Assembly: GCF_035594125.1 (NCBI RefSeq)
Contig: NC_087181.1
Location: 6,331,340-6,395,339, forward strand
Direction: 5' to 3'
DNA length: 64,000 bases
Origin: Scylla paramamosain
Taxonomy: Eukaryota > Arthropoda > Malacostraca > Decapoda > Portunidae
A program made the position numbers and the translations under genes. Positions within the stretch are counted from its first letter, which is position 1, and every line of letters starts with the position of its first letter. Shown piece after piece: positions 12,826 through 23,215 of the stretch. Below the pieces are notes generated by a model. It did not search any database and was not told where the DNA came from. It saw only the letters and a program-made list of their open reading frames with translations.

Positions 12826-14035
12826 TGGTAGTGATGTTATTTAGGCAACCTGCCCATCCTAGATTTGAAGCATCTGTGAACAACTCAGTATCTGGTGCAT
12901 TTCTGAATATTTTCCTGTTTTGATTCTCCAATTCCTTAATCCACCAGTTTAGATCTGTTCTAATCTCCTCTGTAATGTTCATCCATCTATTAAAGTCTCC
13001 ACATGCCTCTTCCAAGGCCTTGATCTTTGCTCTTTCCATCCTCCTATAGTGCATTTTCCCCATCTCTACAGCTGGGATTGCTGCCACCAGCAGGCCAATC
13101 ACTCTTGCCACAATTCTAATTTTTTCTCTCTGTCTATTGAATAAAAGAGAGCAATGCTGTATAATCTTATCCCTCCTACGCGCCGGCAAGGTAACTGTCA
13201 TGGCCACCGAATCTATCACATTACCTAAATACTCAATACGCGTAGTGGGACTCAAAACAGATTTCTCCACATTTATGCAGAAACCTACACTCTGCAACAA
13301 CTGAATGGTGTCATTCATGCAATCAAAACATCTCTTCAAAGAGCTACTACACAGAAGCGTATCATCAATATAACTAGTGATGTTGTGGCCTTTATGCCTA
13401 AGTGTAGAGAAAACTGGCTTCAGAAGTTTTGTAAATAGACGAGGACCATCCGAAAACCCATTAGGTAGACATGTGAACTGGTAAATCTTATCCAACCATC
13501 TAAAACACAGATATTTTTGTTGTTCCTCTGCAATTTTTACTGAATAATAGGCTTTCTTAAGGTCTATAGAAGCCATATAATCTCCTTGACTAAGCAACTG
13601 TAATGCTTGTTCAAAATTTTCCATTTTAAAATGAGTATATTCTACATGCCTGTTCAGTTTTTCAAGATTTAACACCATCCTATAAATCCCAGTCTTATTC
13701 TTCCTCAGAAAAATTGGTGAAAGTATTTGTTGATCCTGTCTATGTGTCTCTATGATGGCCTTTATCTCTAACAAGTTTTTAACCTCCTGATGCATAATCA
13801 GTTTATCTTCCTCACTAAAGACATACTGTATATCCTCTTTAAATAAATATTCGATATTAGCTTCATCTATATTCAGATGACAATGTTCCTCCATATCCAA
13901 AATGAACAGGTCACTTGTAATCACATACCATTTATTGATAAACTTGTGAAGTTGCCCAGCCTCGAATTGTTCTCTCACCTGGGTTAACGCCGGGGGTTGT
14001 GTTGACCCCGGCCTCTCACGTTTTTTGTTGTCCAA
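12779..14035 (-). CDS. DIRS-A reverse transcriptase (with start of RNase H)
   Basis: 418 codons. RT blocks are LSPIFLRKNKTGIYRMVLN, MASIDLKKAYYSV (motif A), FTCLPNGFSDGPRLFTKLL and SYIDDTLLC (motif C, YIDD). RNase H begins with ELFTDASNLGWAG. There is no ATG at the left end of the frame: it opens with TTG inside the gag overlap, in the -1 frame relative to gag, next to an AAAAAAC heptamer. Translation is therefore probably by frameshifting from gag. The frame ends at an indel within RNase H. Confidence 0.9.
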   Translation of the reverse strand: MDNKKRERPGSTQPPALTQVREQFEAGQLHKFINKWYVITSDLFILDMEEHCHLNIDEANIEYLFKEDIQYVFSEEDKLIMHQEVKNLLEIKAIIETHRQDQQILSPIFLRKNKTGIYRMVLNLEKLNRHVEYTHFKMENFEQALQLLSQGDYMASIDLKKAYYSVKIAEEQQKYLCFRWLDKIYQFTCLPNGFSDGPRLFTKLLKPVFSTLRHKGHNITSYIDDTLLCSSSLKRCFDCMNDTIQLLQSVGFCINVEKSVLSPTTRIEYLGNVIDSVAMTVTLPARRRDKIIQHCSLLFNRQREKIRIVARVIGLLVAAIPAVEMGKMHYRRMERAKIKALEEACGDFNRWMNITEEIRTDLNWWIKELENQNRKIFRNAPDTELFTDASNLGWAGCLNNITTNGRWSPEEVCSHINA

Positions 14036-15249
14036 GCTTGAGCAGGGTAGGAGCGCCTGTGTTCACCACTGGAGGGCGTCCTGCGAAAACCATATGGCTG
14101 ATATCTGGATTGGAATCCACGGGTGGAGGCCTTGGCAAAAAAGTTACATTGTTTACCTCCACCAAATCTGCCACTGCTTGCAGTCCAAGATGTAGGCTTC
14201 TTAAAAGTGAACTTGGTTTTCAGCCTTTCTGCCTCCTCAATATTTCTGGTGGCTTGTGACAGGTCATCCCCAAACAATAGACCCGTCATGGGAGCCTTGT
14301 CAGCACACAAATGAGAATATTTGGGATTAATGTCCCTCTTTATAATATGTCGCCTGGTCAAGTTATTTCTGTAGTGGGCATTACCCAATAATGCCAATGC
14401 ACCATTGAGCATGGCCACCTCATTTGCGATAATTTGGTGCTCTTCATCACGTGCCACCTTGTCTAGCACAGTAAGCGATTTAACAACAATAGTAGCTGCC
14501 TTGGTAATATCTTTTCCCACGTCCCTTAAGCGGAAGTCTGCCTTCTTTGCCTCTGCAGGCAGTGCATCCAGGACCTGTGTGTTGCAATCCACTTGATTTA
14601 ATGCATGGCAGTTACTTGGTCTAAATGTCACCTCATCCTCTACAATGGCTTTGTAATCTTCCTGCCTCATGCCATTAATAAACAGGTGGTTCACCATTGC
14701 AGCAATTTCCTTGTCAAGTTCTTTTGAGACAGTTTCTGTGGGTCCATAATTCTTAGCACCTTGTAACAGTATGCTATCATGAGGAACATCCCTCTGGATT
14801 TCCTCTTCCTCATCACTGTCCTCCCTCAGTGGAGTTCTAAATCCAGAAAATCCTGCCTGTGATTCCTGAGAATCTGGCACCAAAGTATTATTTGACACCG
14901 ACTGGGGAGCATTGTTATGAACTGCTTGTGACTTCACATCCCTATTTTCCTTCTTAAGCTTGTCCATGTCCCTCCTCAACTCAGTCAAAGCATCCATAAT
15001 CATGCCCAAAGAAGGCGCAGCGCTGTCTTCACCATCGTATCTTGGAGAAGGGGAAGGTGACCAAGAGTAACTTAACCTCTCATGACGAGTAGAACGGCTC
15101 TTGGATGTGGATCTTTCTTCATCATGTTTACTCCCCTTGTGTAGTTCCTTTATTTTAGCTGAGTTGCGTGGCATGCTGGTAGTACTGAATCTCTCAGGAC
15201 TGGGGCAAGCATCAGAAGGCGTCCTAGACACGGCGGCGAATGTTAACAA
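13984..15249 (-). CDS. DIRS-A gag-like protein
   Basis: 421 open codons; the first ATG is 25 codons in, at 15174 (MPRNSAKIKELHKG). A Ser/Arg-rich N-terminus is followed by an acidic linker. A helical core then shows ETVSKELDKEIAAMVNHLF, FRPSNCHALNQVDCN and NNLTRRHIIKRDINPKYSHL, and the tail is Gly/Arg-rich. The core is shared with the DIRS-B protein (FGPSDTVVADIDNRVAEMV, NCHALAPVECNPQVLEAL), so it is a conserved family domain. The last 17 codons overlap RT. Confidence 0.82.
   Translation of the reverse strand: MLTFAAVSRTPSDACPSPERFSTTSMPRNSAKIKELHKGSKHDEERSTSKSRSTRHERLSYSWSPSPSPRYDGEDSAAPSLGMIMDALTELRRDMDKLKKENRDVKSQAVHNNAPQSVSNNTLVPDSQESQAGFSGFRTPLREDSDEEEEIQRDVPHDSILLQGAKNYGPTETVSKELDKEIAAMVNHLFINGMRQEDYKAIVEDEVTFRPSNCHALNQVDCNTQVLDALPAEAKKADFRLRDVGKDITKAATIVVKSLTVLDKVARDEEHQIIANEVAMLNGALALLGNAHYRNNLTRRHIIKRDINPKYSHLCADKAPMTGLLFGDDLSQATRNIEEAERLKTKFTFKKPTSWTASSGRFGGGKQCNFFAKASTRGFQSRYQPYGFRRTPSSGEHRRSYPAQAWTTKNVRGRGQHNPRR
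13989..14026 (-). promoter_or_regulatory. Putative -1 ribosomal frameshift signal at DIRS-A gag/RT overlap
   Basis: On the minus strand the gag frame reads ACA-ACA-AAA-AAC, giving A-AAA-AAC in exactly the phase of a -1 slippery heptamer (14020-14026). After 7 nt a GCCGGGG/CCCCGGC 7-bp stem with a 10-nt loop follows. Slipping back one base puts the next codon (CGT) in the RT frame. The same heptamer in the same phase occurs in DIRS-B. Confidence 0.75.
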
Positions 15250-15828
15250 GACGCCACCCTTTCCAACAGCAGTTCTTTTTATAACTTCACGGGTGCCTTA
15301 ATCTCTCACACAGGGCAACTGTAAATCAAAAAATTTTTTCCCTTTAGTAATTTGGGAAGTCAATTGCCCCCGGGCTTGTAAATAAGGCAATATTCCTCTT
15401 GCCCCAATAATGGGTAACAAAATGGAACCATCTCGCACCTATGTCGGCTCACGAGTGCCCAAATATGGTCATATTTGCCAATAATCCGCCTTATATCAAG
15501 TAACGGATATCATATAACCAATAATCTGCCCTTATACAAGGTAACGGATATTTATAGTCCACAATCCGCCCTTAATTCAGGTAACGGATTCAAATAGGCA
15601 ACACTCCGCCCTTATCAGGTAACGGATATCCATAGGCAATACTCCGCCCTATAATCAGGTAACGGATAATTAAAGACAATATTCCACCCTTATAACAGGT
15701 AATGGAAATCATAATACACAATCCAAACAAGAAAACTTTAATATTCCTATCACTCACCGATAACAGAAGTCGTAACAACTTAACAGGAGGCGAGACCGAC
15801 GTCCGACTTGTGTGGTGTCTGCGCAGTA
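15250..15828 (-). other. DIRS-A leader upstream of gag
   Basis: Non-coding segment between the right terminus and gag. It includes six 40-bp repeats and a related degenerate GCCCC...GGGTAAC unit near 15400. It probably holds the promoter and 5' UTR, though I see no clear TATA box. Confidence 0.6.
15481..15718. repeat. 40-bp tandem repeats with dyad symmetry, 6 copies, in DIRS-A leader
   Basis: Units start at 15481, 15521, 15561, 15601, about 15639 and about 15679. Each pairs a TCCGCCCTTA arm with an AGGTAACGGA arm around a short spacer, so each could fold as a small hairpin. Copies differ at a few positions, and the last is the most diverged. Confidence 0.9.
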
Positions 15829-15901
15829 ACTGACTGTGTGGCGAAGTGTAGTGTATCTCATGTGAACGGCACCATCTAGCAGACACATGATTTGCCGAAG
15901 T
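15829..15901. repeat. DIRS-A right terminal inverted repeat
   Basis: ACTGACTGTGTGGCGAAGTG is inverted relative to the left terminus. The outer part (ACCATCTAGCAGACACATGA...) is complementary to the right half of the internal complementary region. Confidence 0.85.
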
Positions 15902-15907
15902 AAAATT

Positions 15908-17430
15908 GGGAGGTTCTACCATGTAAGGAGGATTATAAAAATGGGAGACTAAATCATGCAAAGACAAATTTTACAGTTAAGAAAATTCTTTTGAAGTATT
16001 GATTGGAAGAGACTTATGGAAGGCAAGACAATGCAAGAGAAATATGAAACATTCCTGAAAAAGTACAATGATGGTGTGCAGAAGTATGTATCTGTATATA
16101 AAGTAAGGAGGAGCAAACATATCTGGTATAATGCCAGATATGCAGAAGCTAAGAAGAGAAAGGATATAGCTTGGAAGAAACTGAAGAAACAAAAGAAATT
16201 AAAATAATAGAGAGCAGTATAAGGAAACAAGGAATGAGTATATTAGAATAAGAAGAGAGGAGGAGAAACAGTTTGAAAAGGATGTGGTAAAGAAATGTGA
16301 AGAAGAGCCTAAGCCTTTTTACATATATATCAATGGAAAGATGACAAGCAGAGAGACCATTAACAAGATAGTAAAGGAGTGAAGAATATATCAAACAGCA
16401 GAAGAGATGAGTGAAATTATGAATGAGAGTTTCAGGTCTGTGTTCAGTGTGGAAGTGTATTTTACAGAACCAAATGAGGAGGTAAGGCAGGGGGGTTACA
16501 GGAAGTCTTGGTGCAAAAACATGAAATTGGCAAATTGTTAGAGAAGTTGGATGTCAGGAAAGCAATGGGTCCTGATGGAGTGTCAGGTTGGACACTAAAG
16601 GAATGTAGAAAACAAGTAGTGGAGCCAATTTGGGATGTGATTAACAGCTTGCTGATAGAGGGAAGAGTACCAAGAGAGTGGAAGAGAGCAATTATAGTGC
16701 CAATACACAAAGGAGGAAAGAGGACTGAGCCACTAAATTATAGACCAGTGTCACTAACTAGTGTTGTGGGGAAGATCTGTGAAATAGTGATGAAGGAAAA
16801 GTGGATGAAATATTTGGAAGAGAATGAAGTTATAACAAATAGTCAATTTGGTTTCAGAATAGGAAGGTCATGTGTGACAAATTTTCTAAGTTTCTATACA
16901 AGAGTAATAGATGAAGTACAAAACAAAGATGGGTGGGTAGATGCAGTGTACTTGGACATCAAAAAAAGCTTTTGATAAAGTTCCACATAAAAGACTATTG
17001 TGGAAGATTAAACATATAAAAGGACTGAAAGGGACAATGCTAAAATGAATGAGAGACTGCTTAAAGGATAGAGAAATGAGAACAGTGATCAGGGACACCT
17101 GTTCATGTTGGAGTAATGTAACAAGTGGAGTACCACAGGGGTCAGTGTTAGCACCCATTATGTACCAAATATACATCAGTGATATGCAGGAGAGTTTGAC
17201 CAGTTATATTAATCTGTTTGCTGATGATGCAAAATTGTTAAAGAGCCACATTGATTGTATGGAGTTGCAAAGAGATATTGACAAGATTTATGGGTGGAGC
17301 AAGAAGTGGAAACGAATTCACTGCTAAGAAATGCCATGTGATGGAATTGGGAAAGAGTAAGAGAAGACCTGCATGGGACTATAAAATGGGGGAGGAAGTA
17401 ATAATGAGGAGCAAGGAGGAAAAAGACCTA

Positions 17431-17469
<39 letters not shown>

Positions 17470-17880
17470 CAAGATACCCTGACCCCAGAACAGCATATAA
17501 GTGAGATATCTGGCTTGACGTACAGGATGTTAACAAATATTAGGGTGGCATTTCATTACATGGATAAGACTATTATGAAAAAATTATAGCCACTATGCTA
17601 TGTCCCAGGCTAGAATATACAGCAGTGGTGTGGTCTTTGCAATGTGAAGAAAGACATAAAGAATTTGGAAAGAATTCAGAGGGCAGCTACAAGGATGGTA
17701 CTGGAGCTGAAAGACCTAACATATGAAGAGAGGTTAAAGGAAATGGGACTGTCAACTTTGCAAGTTAGAAGTGAAAGAGGAGATCTAATGATGTACAAAA
17801 TAGTTAACCACACTGAGAAGATAGATAAGCAGGACTTGGTGTTGCTGGAAGATGATGAAGCACCCAAAGATCAGGATTAG
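15908..17880 (+). pseudogene. L2 reverse transcriptase and C-terminal region
   Basis: Consecutive frames give KEDYKNGRLNHAKTNF, KAMGPDGVSGWTLKECRKQ, NYRPVSLTSVVGKICE, SQFGFRIGRS, VYLDIKK (motif A, where an A7 run shifts the frame), SGVPQGSVLAPIM and LFADDAKLLK (motif C as FADD). The C-terminal frames 17251-17589 and 17644-17880 contain LERIQRAATRMV. A T30 run near 17437-17469 sits inside the ORF. At least four frame breaks exclude function. Confidence 0.85.
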
Positions 17881-18069
17881 TCAGTGTCTGAGGGACATCA
17901 AGAAGTACAATTTTCCACATAGAACTGTGGATATCTAGAATGGTCTAAATGAGGAGGTTGTTTACAGCACCTAACATGCAGAAATTTATGGAAATTCTGG
18001 ATAAATATAGATATGGAGACAGGACACTATGAGCCCTGCTTGAACCCTGTATTATACAACTAGGTAAAT
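17881..18069 (+). pseudogene. L2 3' end with LINE tail
   Basis: Remnants of the ORF2 end (IKKYNFPHRTVDI) carry stops. The tail AACTAGGTAAATA follows and runs into (CA)n. Confidence 0.7.

Positions 18070-18097
<28 letters not shown>
18070..18097. repeat. (CA)n between LINE copies L2 and L3
   Basis: About 14 units linking the 3' tail of one LINE copy to the 5' end of the next. Confidence 0.95.
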
Positions 18098-18102
<5 letters not shown>

Positions 18103-18381
18103 GGTGGCAGAGCTGACAGGACGTGTTTCCTAGTGCTCTACATATAGAAGGAAGGAATAACACAAATCACTCATGGTGGAACAAGTTATGATATGAAGAC
18201 CCAGGAATACCTAGGTGGTAAATAGGGAGGGGAGAAATAGTACATGAGTATAGTTATCCTGTCTCTAGGAGAGTTTGGTTGGTTTGTTTACACTTTGGAC
18301 AAAATGGCATAGGGCGACATCCCAAAAGAATGGGAGTCCTTTGAAGGTTTTACTGGTGAAGAAAGATAACTATATTATAGA

Positions 18382-18753
18382 TTGCAGTATAGAAAAATTT
18401 TATATATGGAAAAATTGATGGACAAGTTAGTGAAGAGAATAAAGACATTGGAGGGACACCAAAAGGTGACAGGTGAGGAATTGGTGATTATTATGGTAAA
18501 GTTGATGGAGATGGAAAATAAAAATGAGAAGTTAAAGGTGGAAAATGACTGTTTAAGGAAACAAATAAAGGAAAAAGTAGAAACTGTTCTGAAAGAAAAT
18601 GAGGAAATGAAGGCAAGTGTAAAGGATGTGGAAATGAGACAAAATAAGTGGTTAAATGAATTTATATTTGAAGAAGAAACACTAAAGAAAATAATAAAAC
18701 AACAAGAAAATGAGAAACAAAATCTGACAGAAAGTGGTAAGAGAAAAAGTTAG
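18382..18753 (+). CDS. L3 ORF1 fragment, coiled coil
   Basis: 123 codons of heptad-like Lys/Glu-rich sequence (LMEMENKNEKLKVENDCLRK, EENEEMKAS-type repeats) equivalent to the L2 ORF1. It stops at KRKS; the frame downstream (ITVFGLKEKK-like) is shifted. No start context can be judged. Probably non-functional. Confidence 0.6.
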   Translation: MQYRKILYMEKLMDKLVKRIKTLEGHQKVTGEELVIIMVKLMEMENKNEKLKVENDCLRKQIKEKVETVLKENEEMKASVKDVEMRQNKWLNEFIFEEETLKKIIKQQENEKQNLTESGKRKS

Positions 18754-19053
18754 TGAGACACTGTAGAAAAATATAAACAAGTAATTGTATTTGGATTAAA
18801 GGAAAAGAAAATAGTAAGCAGAATTAAAAGAGAGGAAAAGGAAAAGAACCTGTTGAATAAGTTACTGAAGAAAGTGACAGGTGAAGACAGTCAGGTATTA
18901 AAGTAAGATCCATAAGAATAAGGTTTGCAACACAGGTACAAGCAGAAGTAATTAATGGGTCTTGGAGATTGCCTGGAGATGAAGAATATAAGAATGTATG
19001 GATAAACAGGGATATAGATAAGACTGAAAGGTTGAAGCAAAAGGAGCTGGTAA

Positions 19054-20012
19054 ATGAGGCTAAACAAAAAAAAAAAAAAAAATGAATGGAGGTGGAGAAG
19101 TCTTCTGAAGAGTAAGAGATATAAGGATAAAGAAATGGTACATCAAGCTGTAAGTAAGGTATGTTATACTAATGTAAATGGATTAATGTCAACAAAGATG
19201 GAATTAAATGAGTTATTAAACAGAACCACACCAGATGTTGCTGTATTATGTGAGACAGAATGGAAAAATGAATGGAGAACTCCTGACATTGGTGATAATA
19301 AATATGATTTATGGATGAAAAATAGAAGTGACAAGGGAGGAGGTGGAGTGACAATTCTGATAAAAAAAAATGTGGCAAAGTGGAGAAGGTAATAAAAGTG
19401 AAGACATGTCTGAAGTTCTACAAGTCATGATTAGAAGTGGAAATGGAAGGATAATGAATTATGTAAGAGTGCATGTGCCACCTATGACCAATGCTTGGCA
19501 AAAAGAAGAGCAAGAAGAGATGTTGGTAGATGTGTTGAAAGGTCTTGAAAAAATAGTGAAGGAAAGTAGTGATATAGTTATTGTTGGTGATTTTAATTGT
19601 AAGGAGATAAATTGGGAGACATTGACAACTACTGGAAGCGAGAGCTCATGGAGTAATAGACTGTTAAACTAGGCGGCGAAAAACTTGATGATTCAATGGG
19701 TTGATTGTGATACCAGATTTAGTGGAAGAGATAAACCATCAAGACTTGATTTAGTGTTTACCAAGGACATGGAAATTATTGAAACTATACACTATGATAG
19801 CCCCCTAGGTAAAAGTGATCATGTGTTGATGGAATTTAATTTGAAAAATGAAAATGTAATCATTGATGAAAATTATAAGGTGAAAAGATTTAAATATAGT
19901 AAAGCTGATTTTCAAAAATTAAAAAAAAATAATTTGCTGCCATGGACTGGAAAGACTCCGAAGATGCAGATGTTCAGGAAAAATGGGATGAATTTATAAG
20001 GATATATAACTC
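19054..20012 (+). pseudogene. L3 endonuclease segment
   Basis: Frames give VCYTNVNGLMSTKMELNELL (EN motif 1), VAVLCETEW (catalytic Glu), IVIVGDFNCKEINWE, SRLDLVFTKDM and GKSDHVLMEF, in the correct order for APE-type LINE nucleases. An A17 run near 19066-19082 and an A9 run at 19363-19371 accompany frame changes, and a TAG precedes AAKNLMIQWVD. The TAG is shared with L5. A deletion begins at ATATAACTCT. Confidence 0.85.
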
Positions 20013-20930
20013 TTGGGGGCTGTTTAGCCCCCGTAATGTTTCTGGCATATGTCAACAATATGGTGGATGAGGTTGACAGTTATATAAATATGTTTGCAGA
20101 CGATGCAAAATTATTGAAAAGAGTGGAAAACAATATGAATTGTGAAATATTACAGAAAGATCTAAATAAGATATATAAATAGAGTAAGAAATGGGAAATG
20201 GAATATAATGCAAAGAAATGCAAGGTGATGGAATTAGGAAAAAGCAAAAGAAGATTGACAAGGTCCTACACTATGGGAGAAGTGGAAATTAAGAAAACCA
20301 AAGAAAAAAAAGACTTGGGAATTACAATAAGTGATAATTTATCGCCAGAAAACATGTAAACAACATGTTGGGGAAACCTATGAGTTACTAAGAAAGATGA
20401 AAGGGGGCAAGTGCTTACATGGATGAAGAGATGATGAAAAAGTTGATGGAATATGTGATTCAACCAAAACTGTTTGGTCACCCCATGATAAAAAGGAAAT
20501 AAGGAAAATAGAAAGGATCCAGAGAGCTGCAACCAAACTGGTACCAAGTTTGAGAGATTTAACCAATGAAGAAAGATTAAGGAGATTGAAGCTTCCATCA
20601 TTACAAGAGAGAAGAGAAAGAGGGGACCTGATTGCTATATACAGAGCTTTAAAGGGTAAGGATCAAGTTGACAAAGAAGACTTATTTGTGTGGGACTCAA
20701 GAGATACAAGAGGACATGGAGTGAAATTGAGGAAAACAGCAAGTAGAAGAGATGTCAAGAAATGTGGTTTCCCAAATAGAAGCATAGAAATATGGAACAA
20801 CTTAGATGAAACAGTGGTACAAGCAACAAATATTCATTAATTTAAAGTTAAGCTGGATGCTTATAGATATGGAGACAGGACAGCATGAGCATAGCTCTTT
20901 TCCTGTAAAACACAAATAGGTAGTAAATAC
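20013..20930 (+). pseudogene. L3 residual RT and C-terminal region
   Basis: Resumes at LAPVMFLAYVNNMVDEV and MFADDAKLLKRVE (FADD). TAG and TAA codons interrupt it until an open stretch 20550-20840 (RDLTNEERLRRLKL, RGHGVKLRKTASRRDVKKCG, IEIWNNLDETVV), the usual ORF2 end. About 1 kb of fingers and palm is missing relative to L2. Confidence 0.85.
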
Positions 20931-20940
20931 AACTAGGTAA

Positions 20941-21044
<104 letters not shown>

Positions 21045-21199
21045 GAGATGTGTGAGGATAACAACAGATGCCGCTGCTAATATCCTGCTGTTTACATCAC
21101 TGAGAGCTGTCCTTGGTGGTGGGAGTCACACTAGTGTTACTTGCTGCTGTCCTGTCTCCAAAAAAGTTTTAGGGAAAGTGTGATGACTGCCATAATGAG

Positions 21200-21960
21200 C
21201 AGGGAACCTCAGCCCCTACACCTCCAACGGGGACTGTTCTGAAGGAAAGACTGGGATTTTTCTGGTTTTGGTGGGGATGAGAGAAGAACTGGAGAGAGCT
21301 TGTTGGGAAGAAGTTTTATTGAGCTGGAGAGTGAAATGCGAGAGATGTAAGTAAGGATGGAAAATATGGAAAGAATGGTTGAAATTTTGATTACTGAGAA
21401 GGGAGTTTAGAAAGGTGTGTATGATGATTTACACACAAAATTAGCACTATATGAGAAAAAAACAATGGAGCATGAAGACAAGGTTGATGAGTTAAATGTA
21501 AAGCAGGGAATTTGGAAGAAGGAATAGAAGGAAAAGAAGATCAACTTTAGGAGGATTGTGGAAGAGCAAACTAAGGTAAATGTCAGCATACCAACAGAAA
21601 AGGTTGCTAAAGTGATCAAGCAGAGAGAAAACTTGGTGAGAGACACAGTAGATAGGAAAAAGACTGTAGTGGTATTTGCTTTAAAGGAGGAGTGTGTACT
21701 CCAGAGGCAAGAAAGGGTAAAGAAGGAAAAGAGGTGAGTGGATAAAATGGTGAAAACAATACAAGAAGACAAGGAGCTGGCAGAAGAGATTGAAGAAATT
21801 TGAAGATTGGGCAGATATGTTGAGGGTAGACAGCATCCCACTAAAATAAGGTTTAGATTACAAGCAGCAGCTGAAGAAATAATAGGCAAAGCTTGGAAAT
21901 TGGCCAGAGTTGAAGAGTACATACAAATATGGATAAAAAAGATAAGACCAGAGAAGAGAG
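21200..21960 (+). pseudogene. L4 ORF1 remnant
   Basis: Purine-rich, Lys/Glu-rich reading in shifting frames corresponds in position and composition to the coiled-coil ORF1 of L2 and L3. No frame exceeds about 60 codons on the plus strand. The long minus-strand frame here (21407-21922) is a shadow of this region. Confidence 0.5.
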
Positions 21961-22099
21961 AGCCACTATAAATGAATTAAGAAGAGAAACAAATGAAAAA
22001 AAAAATAAGAAAGATTAGGAGTGGAGAAGAAGAGGTTCTGTTGGAGGGCCATAGACATGAGGGTGAGAAAGTGGTACAGGAGAGAGGACAATGCAGAGG

Positions 22100-22558
22100 G
22101 GGAGGATTAAAAGTGGCACATGCAAACATAACTGGTTTGATGTCAGCAGTGTTGGAAGTAAAGATTGTTTAAAAGAATATCATGGGTATCATGGATATCA
22201 TGGGAAATGTTGAAACAAAACTGGTGAATGATGTGGACATTTTAAATATTAGAGATGGAAAATACAACCTCTGGATGAGAAATAGAAAAAGTAAGGAGGG
22301 TGGAGATGTGATGCCCTAGTTGGAAAAGATTTGATGGTGGAGTCTAGTCTACTACATGTGGAGAGGGGGAGCCAGAAATAATGAAAGTAAGCTTAAAAAG
22401 AAATCTGGGAAGATGCCACATACTGTAGTGACTTATATTCCCCCTTATTCCAACTCTTGGGGAGAGAGAGAATACAAGAGAATACTGGAAGATACAAGGG
22501 CATGTTTATCCAAGTTGCTTGAAGAAAATTAAAATGTACTAGTGATGGAAGACTTTAA
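22100..22558 (+). pseudogene. L4 endonuclease, 5' part
   Basis: Weak but ordered motifs: a HANITGLMSA-like motif 1, a KYNLWMRNRK stretch and a MEDFN block (GDFN position) that is cut after its TTAA by the MITE. Confidence 0.6.
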
Positions 22559-23211
22559 CCCCCTAAAGAACTGAGGACGTTGATCATCATCCTGCCGCTA
22601 TAGGACTGGAGACATTGAATGATGTCTTTGCTAAAATAAAGCCAAATTATGCCATTTTCTGCCCAATTTGCTAGCCCGGGCTATGACTACACTGTTTTCA
22701 AGTCAGACAGCAAGGGTTATCAGTCTACAGCTAGGCTCCGTCATGGCCAGGAATGTGATTCCAGGGCATCTGATTCAGCTCACTTGCTGAATTTCCTTAC
22801 CTTCACTCCCCACGCTCATACCATGCTAACCACACTATCAGCTATTGTAATGCACGGGGGCAGAGAAAATACCCAGGTAGGGGGTGTATGGAAAATGTAG
22901 AGCACCTGTTTTCTTTTTCCCCTAGCCACAGCCGGGGCAAGCTAATCAGACAAGTGGGCTGAGCCACACTCAGTGTACACTGACACCACCTCATTCAACT
23001 CATGATATCTCCGTAACCATGGCACCAACAGACTTCCAGATGAGGCCATTCGAAAGAATTGATTGTGGGGAGAGTACAGTTTTCATTCACTTGTTCATTG
23101 TAGGTTAAGAGAAATAAGCATGTAAAAACAGGCTATTTTACATGTTTTAAGTTCAAGCTGTGGTCCTGGTGGTCCGTCAAATTTCCCCCTCCCCCCTCAG
23201 GTCTTTAGGCA
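22559..23211. mobile_element. 653-bp MITE with TTAA target duplication
   Basis: TTAA flanks both sides (22555-22558 and 23212-23215). The ends are inverted: CCCCTAAAGAACTGAGG on the left and the complement of TGCCTAAAGACCTGAGG on the right, 14 of 17 matching. There is no transposase. Removing it with one TTAA rejoins the LINE codons for D-F-N-C-K-E as in L3. TTAA fits piggyBac-type or Kolobok-type mobilisation. Confidence 0.85.
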
Positions 23212-23215
23212 TTAA

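Larger units (their letters stand above)
10587..15907 (-). mobile_element. DIRS-A: DIRS-type tyrosine-recombinase retrotransposon
   Basis: About 5.3 kb in minus orientation, coding for gag, RT-RNase H and tyrosine recombinase in overlapping frames. The ends carry inverted repeats, and an internal complementary region near the left end contains the reverse complements of both termini, which is the DIRS-1 layout used to form a circular intermediate. AAAATT occurs at both boundaries (10587-10592 and 15902-15907). There is no other target duplication. Dropping the element with one hexamer rejoins the L2 frame as ...VVLQN-WEVLPCKED..., which aligns with the intact region of L4. One frameshift in RNase H spoils this copy. 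Confidence 0.92.
8638..18069 (+). mobile_element. CR1-like LINE copy L2, split by DIRS-A
   Basis: The order is 5' region, ORF1 coiled coil, apurinic-type endonuclease, DIRS-A insertion, linker, RT and C-terminal region, then the tail AACTAGGTAAATA and (CA)n. Without the insertion the copy is about 4.1 kb, near full length for the family. Several frameshifts and stops interrupt both ORFs. Confidence 0.85.

Noticed and set aside
15481..15718. Regularly spaced repeats as a CRISPR-like array
   Set aside because: The unit is 40 bp with no unique spacers, in a eukaryotic retroelement leader; it is a tandem repeat.
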